DNA of 64,000 bases. Source: Cladopsammia gracilis. Lineage: Eukaryota > Cnidaria > Anthozoa > Scleractinia > Dendrophylliidae. Shown here in pieces: positions 25,349-37,479 of this stretch; the stretch's first letter is position 1, and every line of letters begins with the position of its first letter. The translations under genes were made by a program, and so were the position numbers. The notes beneath the pieces were generated by a model that did not search any database, had not been told where the DNA came from, and worked only from the letters and a program-made list of their open reading frames with translations. The stretch is taken from assembly GCA_022457155.1 (NCBI GenBank), contig JAJGOT010000362.1, positions 216,001 to 280,000 of the forward strand. The letters are read 5' to 3'.

Positions 25349-26690
25349 TTAATGCTTTCGTTGCCAAGTGTACTAACGCTTAAAATTCAATAAAATTCCC
25401 AAATCTCTTCTTGTAAACTACGGAAAAATTTACACCATTAGCTTTAGCTTAAGCATTAGCTTGGATGGTCACTTTAAATTATTTCTTCCAGTATTTAAAG
25501 TTAAAACCACCTTGCATAACATAAAACGTAGCACGACAGCAAAGTACTGGGCCGGGTTGTTCAAAGCGCGGTTAGGAAGAGTCTAGATTCCAGAGCTCAG
25601 AAGGAGGTCGGACACCTTATTGAGACTTATATAACGGAGTAACTGGTTAGCTTTCAGTCGAGGTTGGGGTTTGCAGTTTATATATTTAAATTTAGGCCTA
25701 AGCAACCCGAGAAGCTAGGTGGCACTGTGGTACGGTAGGCTATTTAAGTCTAAGCCTAGCTGAGGTCACAAGTTCAATGATGAGTGGGGATTTAAGATTT
25801 TCTTTTTTACACTTAAAAATTTATTGAAAATAAAATTCTTAGTGTCGACATTACGTTATATAATTCTCAATAAGTGTCCGACCTCCTTCTGAGCTATAGA
25901 AGGTAGACTCTACCAACCCAGGGTTAGCATCAATTTTGATTCCAGTTAAATAATTAATCAATGCAGATTTTTCCAAAGTATTTTTGCCTTTTAGTTTTGT
26001 CTCTGACTTGTCTTTCCATGTAGCTTATAATTAGCTTTTGAAAACGCTTCTAACAAGCGAAATTAAATCCTCGGTATGTTTTTAATCCTGGGTTAGCGTT
26101 AACCGACTTTCGAACAACCGGGCCCTGCTCAGAGCTTTCATTTGAATGGTCACACCAACGTATTTCTTTTGACAGACTCAAAAGTTCGAACCACCTTATG
26201 CAGCAAAATAAACAGCACCACAGTAAAGTACTGCTCAATAGCTTTCATTTGAATGGTCACACTTCAGGATTTCATCCACAGACTCAAAAGTTAGAACCAC
26301 CTTGTACAGCATAATAAACAGCACCACAGTAAAGTACTGCTCAATAGCTTTCATTTGAATGTCACACTTCAGGATTTCATCCACAGACTCAAAAATTAGA
26401 ACCACCTTGAACAGCATAATAAACAGTACCACAGTAAAGTACTGCTCAGTAGCTTTCATTCGAATGGTCACACTTTAGGATTTCATCCACAGACTCAAAA
26501 GTTAGAACCACCTTGTACAGCATAATAAACAGTACCAAAGGAAAGTACTGCTCAATAGCTTTCATTTGAATGGTCACACCAAAGAAGTTTAATTTCTTCT
26601 ACAGACTCAAAAGTTACAACAACCTTGTACAGTATAATAAACAGTACCACAGACTCAAAAGTTTAAACCACAATATTATACCTGACTCAA
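25349..26690 (+). mobile_element. 106-bp-unit relative, copy b (tandem array interrupted by a 575-bp insertion)
   Basis: Begins near ATGCTTTCGTTGCCAAGTGT. Units carrying AAAGTACTGCTC lie at 26225, 26331, 26436 and 26542 (106, 105 and 106 bp apart). A further unit is split by the element at 25550-26124. It is more diverged between units than the 88-bp arrays, so probably older. Confidence 0.75.
25550..26124. mobile_element. 575-bp TIR element inserted in the 106-bp array
   Basis: Ends are GGCCGGGTTGTTCAAAGCGC and its imperfect complement GACTTTCGAACAACCGGGCC. It is flanked by CTG on both sides, which restores the array's AAAGTACTGCTC when removed. A second inner inverted repeat (AGCTCAGAAGGAGGTCGGAC / TCCGACCTCCTTCTGAGCT) lies at about 25600 and 25890. 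The 3-bp CTG duplication would suit a PIF/Harbinger-type MITE, but this is an inference. The middle (about 25720-25790) looks faintly tRNA-like. Confidence 0.75.
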
Positions 26691-26927
26691 CTGCTTTATT
26701 GCCGGGCAAAGTTAGCAAATATGTTGTCGTGGTAAAGAAAAATACCTCTGTATTCTTACCTTTTTAAATAAATTCTTTATATGAATAAAAACAACACATT
26801 AAACTGGCAGCTGTATGTGACAGTAGTGAAACGCGATTTAATCGCAGCTACCACAAGATCAATATTCACTCGCGTCCTCTAGGGCTTTTCAGATGACAAA
26901 CAATGCAGCTACGCTCTTTACCCTTAC

Positions 26928-27144
26928 TTAACCCTTTAACTCCCAAGAGTGCCAAACATCAAAATTCAAGAAAAATCCCAAAATCCATTTTGTAAAATAT
27001 TGAAAAACGAATGGTACCATGCAAAAGTGCTGTTGAAGAGGTTTCATTTGAATAGTCACACCATAGGATTTCGTCCACAGACTCAAAAGTTAGAACTAGT
27101 ACACCAGATGTCTCCATAATTGACTCTGGGAGTGAAAGGGTTAA
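26928..27144 (+). mobile_element. TTAA element with 88-bp units, copy 8 (one unit, intact ends)
   Basis: Begins TTAACCCTTTAACTCCCAAG and ends GACTCTGGGAGTGAAAGGGTTAA. Both TTAA sites and both terminal repeats are intact, making this a good reference copy. Confidence 0.9.
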
Positions 27145-28113
27145 ATCAAACAGACATTCTCGGCTTCTATTACATGTTATATTTTCCAAAACCAACAAAA
27201 ATTTTTGTGTAATTAAAGGAGTGATATTTTCATTCAAGAGAAAACTACCTGTTAATTGTATTTACTGTCTTTGCAATGTCACTTTCAAAAGAATCATATG
27301 AAAAAAAGAAATAAAAGAATATTCTAGGTGAGTTCAAAATGAAAAGTTGCGCTGCGTGGGAGCATTGAAACAAATTTCAGTCCAATGTAATGAAAAAATA
27401 CAACAAATTATTTTGTCAAATAAGAATAATGCCATTTTATTATGAATATGAAGTGATGACTTCTCTATTCAATTTAAATATCTTAAACCGTATAGCCCTA
27501 CCAGTAAGATATTTCGATTATCAATACTTTTCGCCTTCTGGGTGTTAAAAACCAGTGTTATTTGACAGTTCGTAGTCATATCTAATAAAGCATAACCAAG
27601 CTACAAGTTCCAAGCTTTTGATAAATTTCATAAATAGATTAAAAAATACTTATATTTCAAACTGAAATTTCTCCTTCAGTGGTCAATTTACGACCGGGAA
27701 AAAAAGGTTTTTCTCAATATAGAGAAAGAAGAACCCCTCCAGGAGAAACTAAATAAACGTAATTTATGACTTATTACCACAGAAATGTAAACTTGTTTTA
27801 CAAATAAAAATAGGCTGTAATGAATACTTTCATTTGCTGTGACGCTAACATGATCACTCCAAAGAAGTACGGCATGGGATTAAATTTAATTTCATTTGAA
27901 AGAGAAAACAATCGAAGAAAGCAGACTAATTATTATGCCATCAAGTTTCGCTTCCTTTCTACAGCGTGAACTAATTGTTTAGGTGACTGGAATTAAGTGC
28001 GACTGGTAATTTAGCGTAAAACAAGTTAAGGTAATATCCTGTATGTTCAATGCACTCTGTTTCTATTACTTTTGTTTTTATTTCGACTTTTACAACGAAA
28101 TCTTACCTGCAGG
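27145..28113. other. no gene recognised
   Basis: AT-rich sequence without clear repeats or domain-bearing frames. Confidence 0.5.
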
Positions 28114-28311
28114 TATATCAATGACATATTCTCGCAGATTTTAAGGTATATCACCTACATATTCCCGCCGATTTTAATGTATATTACCTACATATTCCCA
28201 ACGATTTTAAAGTATATCACGTTCATATTCCCGGCGATTTTTAGGTATATCACCTGCATATTCCCGCCGATTTTAAAATATATCACCTACATATTCCCGC
28301 CGATTTTAATT
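28114..28311 (+). repeat. minisatellite, six units of 33 bp
   Basis: Unit TATATCACCTACATATTCCC plus GCCGATTTTAATG, repeated six times with point differences. Because 33 is divisible by three, one frame stays open and would read YITYIFPPILK-like repeats. I treat this as a consequence of the period and not as a gene. Confidence 0.92.
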
Positions 28312-28510
28312 TTGATGACAAAGCTGGTTTAGACTGCCTCCTTGTGAGTCTTTCTTTGCATTTCGATTTGATCCAATTTCTTTCAGGAAATTTAAAAAAG
28401 CGCAGATAAATCTTGCAACTAAAAGCTTTTTTGTTATGCGACTTTTTGTTGTTTTTTTTTTATAAAAACAAAAGTCTTCAAACGCGTTGATCCTCGTATT
28501 CACTCGCTTT

Positions 28511-28537
28511 AAAAATATATATATATATATATATATC
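28511..28537. repeat. (AT)n microsatellite
   Basis: A run of alternating A and T of about 26 bases. Confidence 0.95.
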
Positions 28538-28539
28538 TT

Positions 28540-31530
28540 TTCCAGAATTAATTTAAACATGTTTTAACCGCTTATACTAAACTAATTACTGGTTTATGTT
28601 ATCGCCGGCAAAAAAAATATAGTGTATTTTCGGTGCCGATAGAAGTTTAACTTAATGTGACAATTGGCGCCAAAAATATCGCGCCGCGATCACCCAAATT
28701 TGTTTCCCCGCAAAATTTTGCACCCGTCAAAGTCCTGACTTCTTGTAATTGTATTTAGTGAACACTAAACGCAACGAAAACAATCCCTATTTATTTATAC
28801 TTTTTACAGGCAAATTATTTTTTGATATTAAGATTAAAGTTATTAAAATAATGCAAAAAAAATTGACGTTTAAAACTGCATTGTGACACTGTCTCATTTT
28901 GGCGCTTGGCGCGGCAAATTAAGCGTTCTCGAGTAAACCATTTCTTGCGCCAGGCGACACTTTGTCCGAAACAAAACTGTGGCTTTAACAAGATGTTGCA
29001 TGGATCCAATTTCTCTTAAGTTAATGGCAAAAAGGAAATTTTTTATCTATCTCGATAATTATGGTAAAACGCCGGGAATTTTAACTAAATGTCCGCAGTA
29101 ATTACGCGGCTCTCGGAAATCAGGTAAGTTCTTATCGTTGCATTGTCGCTGGTTCAAGGGCGCTCGGCGCATTTAATCGAATATTGATTAAAGCGAGGCT
29201 CAAATTTCCAGATTTGTAAAATAGAGGGTACCATCTTGTTAGTTTATAAAAGTGATAAGTTGACAAACGTTAAGTGCTTTTTTGGCTATTTGTTTAGTAC
29301 TTTACCGATTCTATGTACTTAACGCGTATACTGGCTTAGCGATCAAAGTTCAACCGAAAAGCAAATTTATTAGGAGTATTACAAAAATTATAGTAATATC
29401 ACAAATTATTGGATATATTGCACGTCCATTTCCTTTATCTGAAATCAATCTTTTCTCTTTTCTTCTATGAAGACTTGTTTACTATTCAAACAAGTTACCC
29501 GTTTAAACTGAAGATGCTACACTTGTTTGGCCTCGTCTAAATTTTTCACTCAATCCAATACACTTAAACATCGCAGCAAGTGTCGGTAAACTCGGGGATA
29601 TTTCATGTAATCAGTGCGAGAATTATCCTTTCTTTTTTTCCAGAACATTATTTTGGCATACGCGCGGTCTCTTAATACTTTAACACAGTTTCCGTCACTA
29701 TAAATTTTGTTTACATTTCGCAAGAGATGATCAAATTCCATAAAGGAAGCATTAAAAAGAAGATATTAAATTTCACAAAAAACTCTCGCTTTCAGGCATA
29801 AAGAATCGAATCAAACTAGGTAAATGACAACTCAAACACATTTTTAATTTGGCAGAAAAAATAAATTTTAAAGTCGTGACATTATTTCCCGATCGCAGCG
29901 CGACTAAGCGAGTCTGAGAACAGATTCTTTAGCTACAGATCTTCCCACTGACAAAGCATTTTAAAAGTTGTTCCATGTTACTTCAAAGATTTTAAAATTC
30001 AGTAGCAAGAAAATTAAATCCTCCCACTATTATACAATCTGACAACCTTCTCAGTACTGTCAAAATATATACATTTCGTGTCCTTGAAAAGCGAAATTAA
30101 AATGCACAGGATTGTTCCAAGTAACAAATGCAGATAAGTCTTTGAGCTATCATGTTACACCAACACATGTAGAAAATGTGTTTTCGATATGACATGGGTG
30201 TTTCGAAAAAGGCACTTCTTATTTTACGTGAAACCTAACATTCGGGTCCTTTCTAGCAATTTTATCTCTCGCTCTGTAAGATATCTCCTTGGCTGTGAAT
30301 TTTATCATGAGGGGAGAATTTTTCGTAGAGGCTCTTTCACAACAACAACATAAGCTTAAATACGTACAATACGTCGCACATAATGTATGAAATGACAGTT
30401 TAAAAGAAATATAAGTTAACGTTAATGGTCAAAACTTATCTCTGGAAGACAGTTTCCCTTGTATATCCAAAGACATATCTTTCTTTTGAATATTAAATGA
30501 CATCGAGAAGAAACAAACTTTTTTCTCCCCTCGACACGACTTAAGCTTTCTGATAATAATGAAATTACTGGCAAGTAATTTCCTCGCCGGACGTCAAAAC
30601 TGAAAACATTTTGAGTCTATCGCGATTACCAGACAGCAAATATTAAGACGAATAAAGAGGAAGAAATATAAATATTTGTTTGGAGTACTCGATTGGAATG
30701 ACACAACAATGTAAACAAGAATGCTCCGTCTCACCTCTTAAATGATCAAGGTTGGCAAACAGACTGAACACGGCTCGGAGATATTTGATCTTGCAACAAA
30801 CCCTGTAAAAAAGATCAATATTAGCCTGAGTTTTTCTTACATTAAATAGTAAAAACTGGATTTCTTCCCGAACACTTCCCCTGAACCTACCCTTTGCTTT
30901 GCACGAATGAAACCCGCTTGTTTCACTGTTTACAAGTTATATTTACACAGCATTTTCGCGGGGATTTGTGGGTACGTAGACCAAGGAATTGTGGGTAGTT
31001 AAAGCCCTCGTAATCTACGTTAGAAGCGTTGTTCAATGAAAGAAAGAAAGGTCATATCTTTGCGTACTAATTGTTGTCAGATAATACTAGTTTTAGAGGA
31101 AATAGGCGTGTTTGTTCTCTCATAAGAAACTAAAATAATAAAAAACTCTTTGCTTACCACTGATAAAAATTGAAGTAAACATATAGCGGATATGAGTGGA
31201 AAAAACCATCCATTGTTATTTTTTCTTTTCATTTTTTTTATACCGTTTGATTTATTGAGAGACTTCGGTCGAACTATGGAATTATTTCAGAGTGTTTAGA
31301 TTAAGCTTAATATTGTTGTTTAATCACGATTTTAAAACTTGCCAGTGGTATGCTAAACCGCACTCTTCATCGCTTAATGATCGATTATAACTGAACAAAG
31401 TTTCCTCAGGTTATTTGCGTTTCTGTCATTAAAAAGCATGATTCGGCTTACAGAAAGTAAAAAGCGGTTGCCAGGCCAATTCTAAAAACGACAAAACGTG
31501 GTCACAATGGCAGGGGCGAATCTCGGGAAA
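28540..31530. other. exon-free interval
   Basis: About 3 kb of AT-rich DNA. Two GC-richer patches near 28,670-28,720 and 28,890-28,960 contain GGCGC/GCGCC motifs. No gene or clear repeat. Confidence 0.5.
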
Positions 31531-31547
31531 AGGTCAAGGGGGCACTG

Positions 31548-31800
31548 GCCAGCCCCCCCCCCCCCCCTTGTTTTGCAAAGAAAATAAGACCCGAAGGACC
31601 GCACTTACCCTTCTCCACACCCCCCCCCCCCCCCCTCCCCCCTTGCCCCTTGCCTTCTTATGAGCAAGCCTTAAGTCTGAATCCGCCACTAAAGAGGCTC
31701 TGATGAGGGTGGGGTGGAGCATCCCTTCTCCCCCGATAATTTTCCCGATAAGTTCTCTTGTTGAACCTGTTTCACTTACCCCCCCCCCCCCCCCCCGCCT
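31548..31800 (-). repeat. cluster of three long cytosine runs
   Basis: Uninterrupted C runs of about 15-17 bases lie near 31,552-31,567, 31,620-31,635 and 31,780-31,796, with further CCCC groups between them. On the minus strand they are G runs that could form quadruplexes. The intervening text (CTTATGAGCAAGCCTTAAGT and CCTATGAACAAGTCTGAAAT) suggests an old duplication of about 130 bp with the runs inside it. Confidence 0.85.
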
Positions 31801-33409
31801 ATGAACAAGTCTGAAATCTAAATCCACCACTAAGGGAGGGGTGGTGGTATACCCCATATCCCGATAGCTATTTTTTCAGTTATCCCAAATCCCTAAAATT
31901 TATGTTTCGATTCCAATTATCCCTTCTCCCTAACACCTATAACAGGACGTCACTAAGTACTGTTTTGAGCCGACTACATCATCAGCATCAAGCGAATTAC
32001 AATTCCAACAACAATGGTTCAAACACTTTATATTATACCATCTCTGCTTGACCATCTCTGCTCAGAGTAATATGATTTTATTTGTCAGTGAACAAAAACT
32101 TTACAACACAAAGGTCATCACGCCTTTCTTTTTTCGGAAGGTTTCAGGATAGAAATTCTCATTATATGATTTTTTCTGGAAAAAACATTATCCTTTTAGA
32201 AGTTTATTTCTGTAGAAAAATACAAGAACAAATGAAGTGTGATGTTGTATTGACGCGTAGTGTTTCACAACTAATAATGAAATATAATATGCTAAGAAAA
32301 GTGCTTAGAATATATGCCTTTGGTCAAATTTAATAAATTTATAATTCAAACCGCACCCTAAGTAAACACATGGAACATATTTACAATTTCTCTTGATTAT
32401 ATTTGTAAAAAATATTCCTTAACGGAAAGCTTCTTTTCTGAGGTAGATCTTCTTTTAGCAAAGTTGCACTGGGTTTAACTGAAGTTATGTACATGTGTTG
32501 CGTTTTTTTGTAGTTTTTTTTTTTTAGCAGTCATTCGGATGGAACTGGAGAAAACTTAACTTTGCATTTTTGGTCGCAGGTGTTTTTACACCACAGTGTG
32601 CTGTACGGAAGCTGAACTGTCCAATTCTTGTATTGGGAGCATTTCAGCTTTGAGGCTAATTTCCTCCTCATCTTGGCTGAGTTTAATTAACGTGGGCTGA
32701 TAGTAAATTATCATCCTGAATGAAATACATTAAGCAAACCAACTAAAATATGCCCTTAGTCAAATTAAACAAATTTTACATAATTTCCAATGAAAATCGA
32801 GCAAACAGCACCGCATTAAAGTACCCCTCAACAGTAGCGTTTTTCTTTTCAAGGGTTATGTTACACTTAGGATTCACCCAAATGCAAAGACGCAAATTAA
32901 GTTTTATGACGGAAGATTCGATTGTAGCACGAAAAGGCTCAATTTGACAGGAAAGTTGGACTTCAATTTTGTGCCGGATTTTTGTAGCTGGAAAATGAAA
33001 GTCATAAAGTATTAAAAGGAGAATTTTATTTTTAGTTTCATTAGTCTTATGGATGCAATGACGCCTCATGAAAAAATTATGTTTTTACTAACAATACTTC
33101 AACAAAGAGCGACCATTTAAATGACTAAGCGATTTCACTAAATTCGTTTCTCGAAACTGTTTCAGTGTAAACGGTGCATCTATGTAACAAGGAACATGAA
33201 AGCAACTGTAGCCAAAACAATCTTTACAATATAATAGCCTCGAGAGTTCCAAAACATGGTTACAAACGTTCACTTTCAGTTACAGGTCGGAACATGAAAC
33301 TGGAAAAAGCTAAAAAAAATCACATTTTCAAGCTCATGTAGTTTCAAGTTATCAAGAACGAAAAGCTTCCAGTAGACCAGCTGAAAAATTTACCGAAAAT
33401 TTACCGAAA

Positions 33410-33467
33410 ATTCAAGTTCTATTCAAGTTCTATTCAAGTTCTATTCAAGTTCAAGTTCTATTCAAGC
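33410..33467 (+). repeat. short 11-bp tandem repeat
   Basis: ATTCAAGTTCT is repeated about five times, one unit being truncated to TCAAGTTCT. Confidence 0.9.
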
Positions 33468-33485
33468 CACAATCTCACAACCAGC

Positions 33486-33742
33486 ATAAATGCATATGAA
33501 AACATCGTTATATATCTTTTTTACAAGCGCAGCACAAATTCTGTACTTCTTTCTTTCGAGTTTATAAGTCGTTTTGATTTCTTGCAAACACTGACACTGA
33601 ACACGAAACCGCAAATTCGAGATCTGAGACTCAAGCCATTAAACCCGCATAAATCCATATGGAATATCGTTATCTTCTTTATAAGCGCAGAACCGTTTCT
33701 TTATACCTTTTTCTTTCGAGTTTATGACGCGTTTCGACTTCC
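33486..33742 (+). repeat. direct duplication of about 100 bp
   Basis: AAATGCATATGAAAACATCG to CTTTCTTTCGAGTTTATAAG (33,486-33,588) recurs as AAATCCATATGGAATATCGT to TTTCTTTCGAGTTTATGACG (33,648-33,742). Confidence 0.75.
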
Positions 33743-36434
33743 GTGAGGAGTCTTACAAATAAACCGGCACCGAGATACTTTGTTGCTTCCGCTTAACCGC
33801 TCCCTCCCAACAAAAAATGATTACGATCAAACCCGGCGCTACAACATGTCCAGATCGAAACCGCGTACAGTCCGAGTTAATTTATATTCGACTTAGCTAA
33901 TCGTGTTTATCAAACAACCTTTTATGGATGGAAAATATTTGCAAAAAGCAAAGTTGGACTTTCTGTTTGTTATGGGTTTTCTGACCAGCGTAAATATTTT
34001 CCCCGACTATGTACATGACAAAACAGCAACAAAATGGCCGGGCGTTCTCTCGAGATAAATATTGACCCTCTTAATAAGTTGTGATAAATTGAAAGCAAAC
34101 ATCTGTAAAAGTACAGTTCTACAGGCAGAGTTATAAGCACATCCTTGCCTATACTGCACTGACTTCCAATAAACCAAACGTGAAACGATTTAAGGCGGTT
34201 TATGCTATTTCGTGTCTACAAGAATTTTCCATGCCAGAAAGTTTAGAATGGCCTTTGAGAGTATGTTTGTAAGTGTAAACTCGAGAAAGAATTTATAGTG
34301 AAGTTTTAACTTAACGTTTTCTTTTAGGCACTGCGTCTTACGAATGGACCGGCTTTATTTAACTTTTCCATGAAGCGCTTGTAGCGAGCACAGTCGTAAG
34401 AGATGATGTTATTGTATTCAAACAAAAGCGCTGAGAAACCATTAAACTCGTCTTTTGTCTCTAAAGTCATAAAATCTTACGAGGATCACTGAAGACGTTT
34501 TTAAGCGCTTTATAATCTCGAAGCTCTTGAGTACAACTCTAGATTTTACTCTGTGATAAACACATTTTGGATTAACCTGTTCAATATTTAAAGTTTAATT
34601 TAGACTGACTATGGAGAAGGAAATTCAGCATGTCTGAAAGTGAAACCTTACCTCACAAAGAAAAGTAACTTGACCAAGGGTAAAGTCTGCTTCGAAGGAA
34701 ACTGATAGACTGTCGAAAGCGTCAAACGTTTTGAGGTATCAAGATGTCACTTTGACTGCTCAAAATGTCATCCACAAGAATTATTGAACAACTTGCCATA
34801 AAAAAAAAACTTACAAAGGCGGCAAAATGTCTTTGATGTCCGAACCAATAATTTCATCACTTGCGAATGGTTCTCGCTTTTGACATGAATACCGGTGTTA
34901 AGTTAAGGCTTATTATATGGTGAATCACTTAAGAATATCCGAATAAAATAAGCCGGCGTTAATTTCACTATATCCTGTTTTTAACTCAAGAAGACTTCGT
35001 TCCATGCACGAAAAATACATCTTTCGCTAATTCATTTTTTTTGTCCATGCCTTGAATGATAGTTTTGTTACCACAAATTGAAAATGTGTTCATGTAATTG
35101 TTCCAAAACAAAGCGATATGAAAACAATTCCGCCAAATATAGCGGGCTTTAAATAAAAGAATATTAATAAAGGACTGTTTGCAATCTTAAATATAGGTTT
35201 TGTAGAGCGGTCAGATTAAACATAAACAAAGCAATATAGTCTCATTAATGAAACTACTGTCGTGTAAAATTATCCGTGGCATTTTCAGAAGAAACTTCTT
35301 GCGTCTATCTTATTAAGCTGTTAATGAATTGAAGCGGTCACTTTGAAATGCTTCACAGGAGCTAAAATAGGAAATGCTTGTGAAATTGTTAATTTTCGGA
35401 AATAAGAACTCGTTCTGAGTGGCAAAGCTTCGAAGGCGTGACTTGTTATTAAAAGAGTATTTGTGAATAACGATTTATCACAATGGCTCAGCATTGTTTG
35501 TCAAAATCTATCCACGCGTAATAAACGCTGAGAGAACTGCTAAATGTGGGGTTACTCTGAGACCATAGAATTCTGATCGAATTTATGAACCGGCCATTGT
35601 TCGCGAAAAAATATGTTAAACACAAGTACAACTGCCGTCCGTTGCTGACCAATTCACTGCTTTTTTATCCGAGGTATCAGCTGAAAAGGACCGTGAAGTT
35701 TATATTAAACAAAGAACCCTTTCATTTGTCGTTTTCTCTTTTAATTATTTTCCTTTCTCTACTGTGTGCTTGATAATTTTTATTGCTAAAGTAATAAACT
35801 ATAAGATGTCTTTCTAGTTTCTTTTTATTATTATAATTTTAAAATCAGAAGTACAGATATAAACAAGTGTTTAAATTCAGATGGTATTTTAAACACTTTC
35901 TCCAAACAATTCTTAGAAAAAGTAAAGCAACTTCATTTATCACGCACGGTATGTGGTCACGGGCAGGAGTGAATAACTATTATCAGAACGGGTGGGCAAT
36001 AACTTTTTTTTATTTTAGATTGACAGTTGCTCGCAATTTCTTAAAAAGAGTAGCAAATTTTATTTCCGTTTCAGATTGTTAAATTTTCAAGCAAAAATAC
36101 TTTAAAGCGCAAAACCCGATTTTCCAAGCCAATAGTTTTTTTCTAATTCCTTTGCGAGAAACGTTCAATTGATTCGATTTTTTCTTTTTTCAAGCTACTA
36201 ACACGGGCGAAGTATATTCATTAGTTAGGAACAATCTGCTCCCTGCAGTTTATCGTGTAACGAATTAACTACAATTCGCATGTTTAATGACACAATAATC
36301 GGTCAGAAACGGTGATTAAAAAGAAGAAAGCTTACGAATTAGAAGCGGTGAAGGTTACAAAAAAGTTCACTGTAATCAAAACACCTGCTATGAATCCTTC
36401 TCAGTGTCTAATAATCAAATTAACTCTTACATTT

Positions 36435-37023
36435 AATCCTGTAACTCCGAAAAGTGCCAAAAATTAAAATTCAAGAAAAATCTCAAATTTTATTTTGTAA
36501 AACATTGAAAAATAAATAGTACATGTACCATGCAAAAGTATTGCTGAAGAGGTTTCATTTAAATGGTCACACCATAGGATTTCATCAACAGACTCAAAAG
36601 TTAGAACAAATGGTACCATGCAAAAGTACTGCTGAAGAGGTTTCATTTGAATGGTCACACCATAGGGTTTCGTCAACAAACTTAAAAGTTAGAACAAATG
36701 GTACCATGCAAAACTACTACTGAAGAGGTTTCATTTGAATGGTCACACCATAGGATTTCATCAACAGACTCAAAAGTTAGAACAAATGGTACCATGCAAA
36801 AGTATAGCCTACGAATACAGCCAGGCTCTGATCGCTCCCGGCCGCTTCTCACGCGAACGTCCCTAGCGGCCGGGAGCGATGAGAGGCGGCTGTATTCGCA
36901 GGCTAGCAAAAGTACTGCTGAAGAGGTTTCATTTGAATGGTCACATCATGGGATTTCGTCGACAGACTCAAAGTTAAAACTACACTGTATGTCTCCATAA
37001 TTGACTCTGGGATTGAAAGGGTT
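36435..37023 (+). mobile_element. TTAA element with 88-bp units, copy 9 (four units, one carrying an insertion)
   Basis: GTACCATGC recurs at 36525, 36613, 36701 and 36789, each 88 bp apart. The fourth unit is split by the 101-bp foldback at 36805-36905. The right end is ACTCTGGGATTGAAAGGGTTAA, followed by the extension segment shared with 10878-10975. Confidence 0.92.
36805..36905. mobile_element. 101-bp foldback MITE with 9-bp target-site duplication
   Basis: Ends TAGCCTACGAATACAGCC and GGCTGTATTCGCAGGCTA pair. The arms continue through GATCGCTCCCGGCCGCT / AGCGGCCGGGAGCGATGAG to a short loop. GCAAAAGTA lies on both sides (36796-36804 and 36906-36914). Removing the element and one copy restores the expected 88-bp unit, so the insertion is proved within the sequence itself. 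Confidence 0.92.
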
Positions 37024-37112
37024 AATGGCAATGTTTCCTTACCATGAAGTGAATCTGGATGTGTGGTGCTTAGTTTGCTCACACTACATGTCTTCACAAT
37101 TGACTTTGTTTA
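37024..37112 (+). repeat. extension segment shared with 10878-10975
   Basis: GGCAATGTTTCCTTACCATG through CACTACATGTCTTCACAATTG is nearly identical to the sequence following copy 2. The two loci therefore share a longer ancestral form. Confidence 0.75.
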
Positions 37113-37479
37113 TTCATAGACTTTGGCTGAAAGCACCTTCATTTCGATAGGTTCACGGACTTCACGCATTTGGAGCCGTTTCTACGCGCAGTGGGACACC
37201 GCGCAATTTTGCGCTCGATAAAAAGAGCAATAACTTTATCGTGCAGAAATCGATAAACAACAGTTATTTACAGGGAAATAACAGGCAAACACCGCCATAT
37301 CGGTTCTCTTTGACATGGGTATAAATTATTAAATGATCGGAAGGTGGTCTTTCAGCTTGTAATATGACGTAATTTACCATTTCCTTTCCGCCACAATGCG
37401 TGATGCTGCGGCCACGCGTGACGGCTTTTGAATACCCGCGACACGTGCCTGTTTGCGGCAAACATATTCCAAAAAGGCG

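Larger units (their letters stand above)
31860..36430. other. exon-free interval with small repeats
   Basis: No recognisable gene. At 32,800-32,890 a weak trace of the 106-bp-unit repeat can be read (AACAGCACCGCATTAAAGTA). A short satellite lies at 33,410-33,466 and a duplication at 33,486-33,742; otherwise single-copy-looking. Confidence 0.5.

Noticed and set aside
25720..25790. tRNA-like stretch (GGTGGCACTGTGGTACGG ... AGTTCAATGATG)
   Set aside because: Box A and B are poor and no cloverleaf can be folded by eye; it lies inside a TIR element, so at best it is a degraded SINE trace.
36464..36909. Repeated open frames such as FVLTFESVDEILWCDHSNET at many loci (also 9.3, 11.4, 13.5, 22.3, 26.3 and 38.7 kb), looking like a conserved protein family
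   Set aside because: They are the translated 88- or 106-bp repeat unit; 88 is not a multiple of three, so the frame shifts between units, and all copies lack start context and introns.
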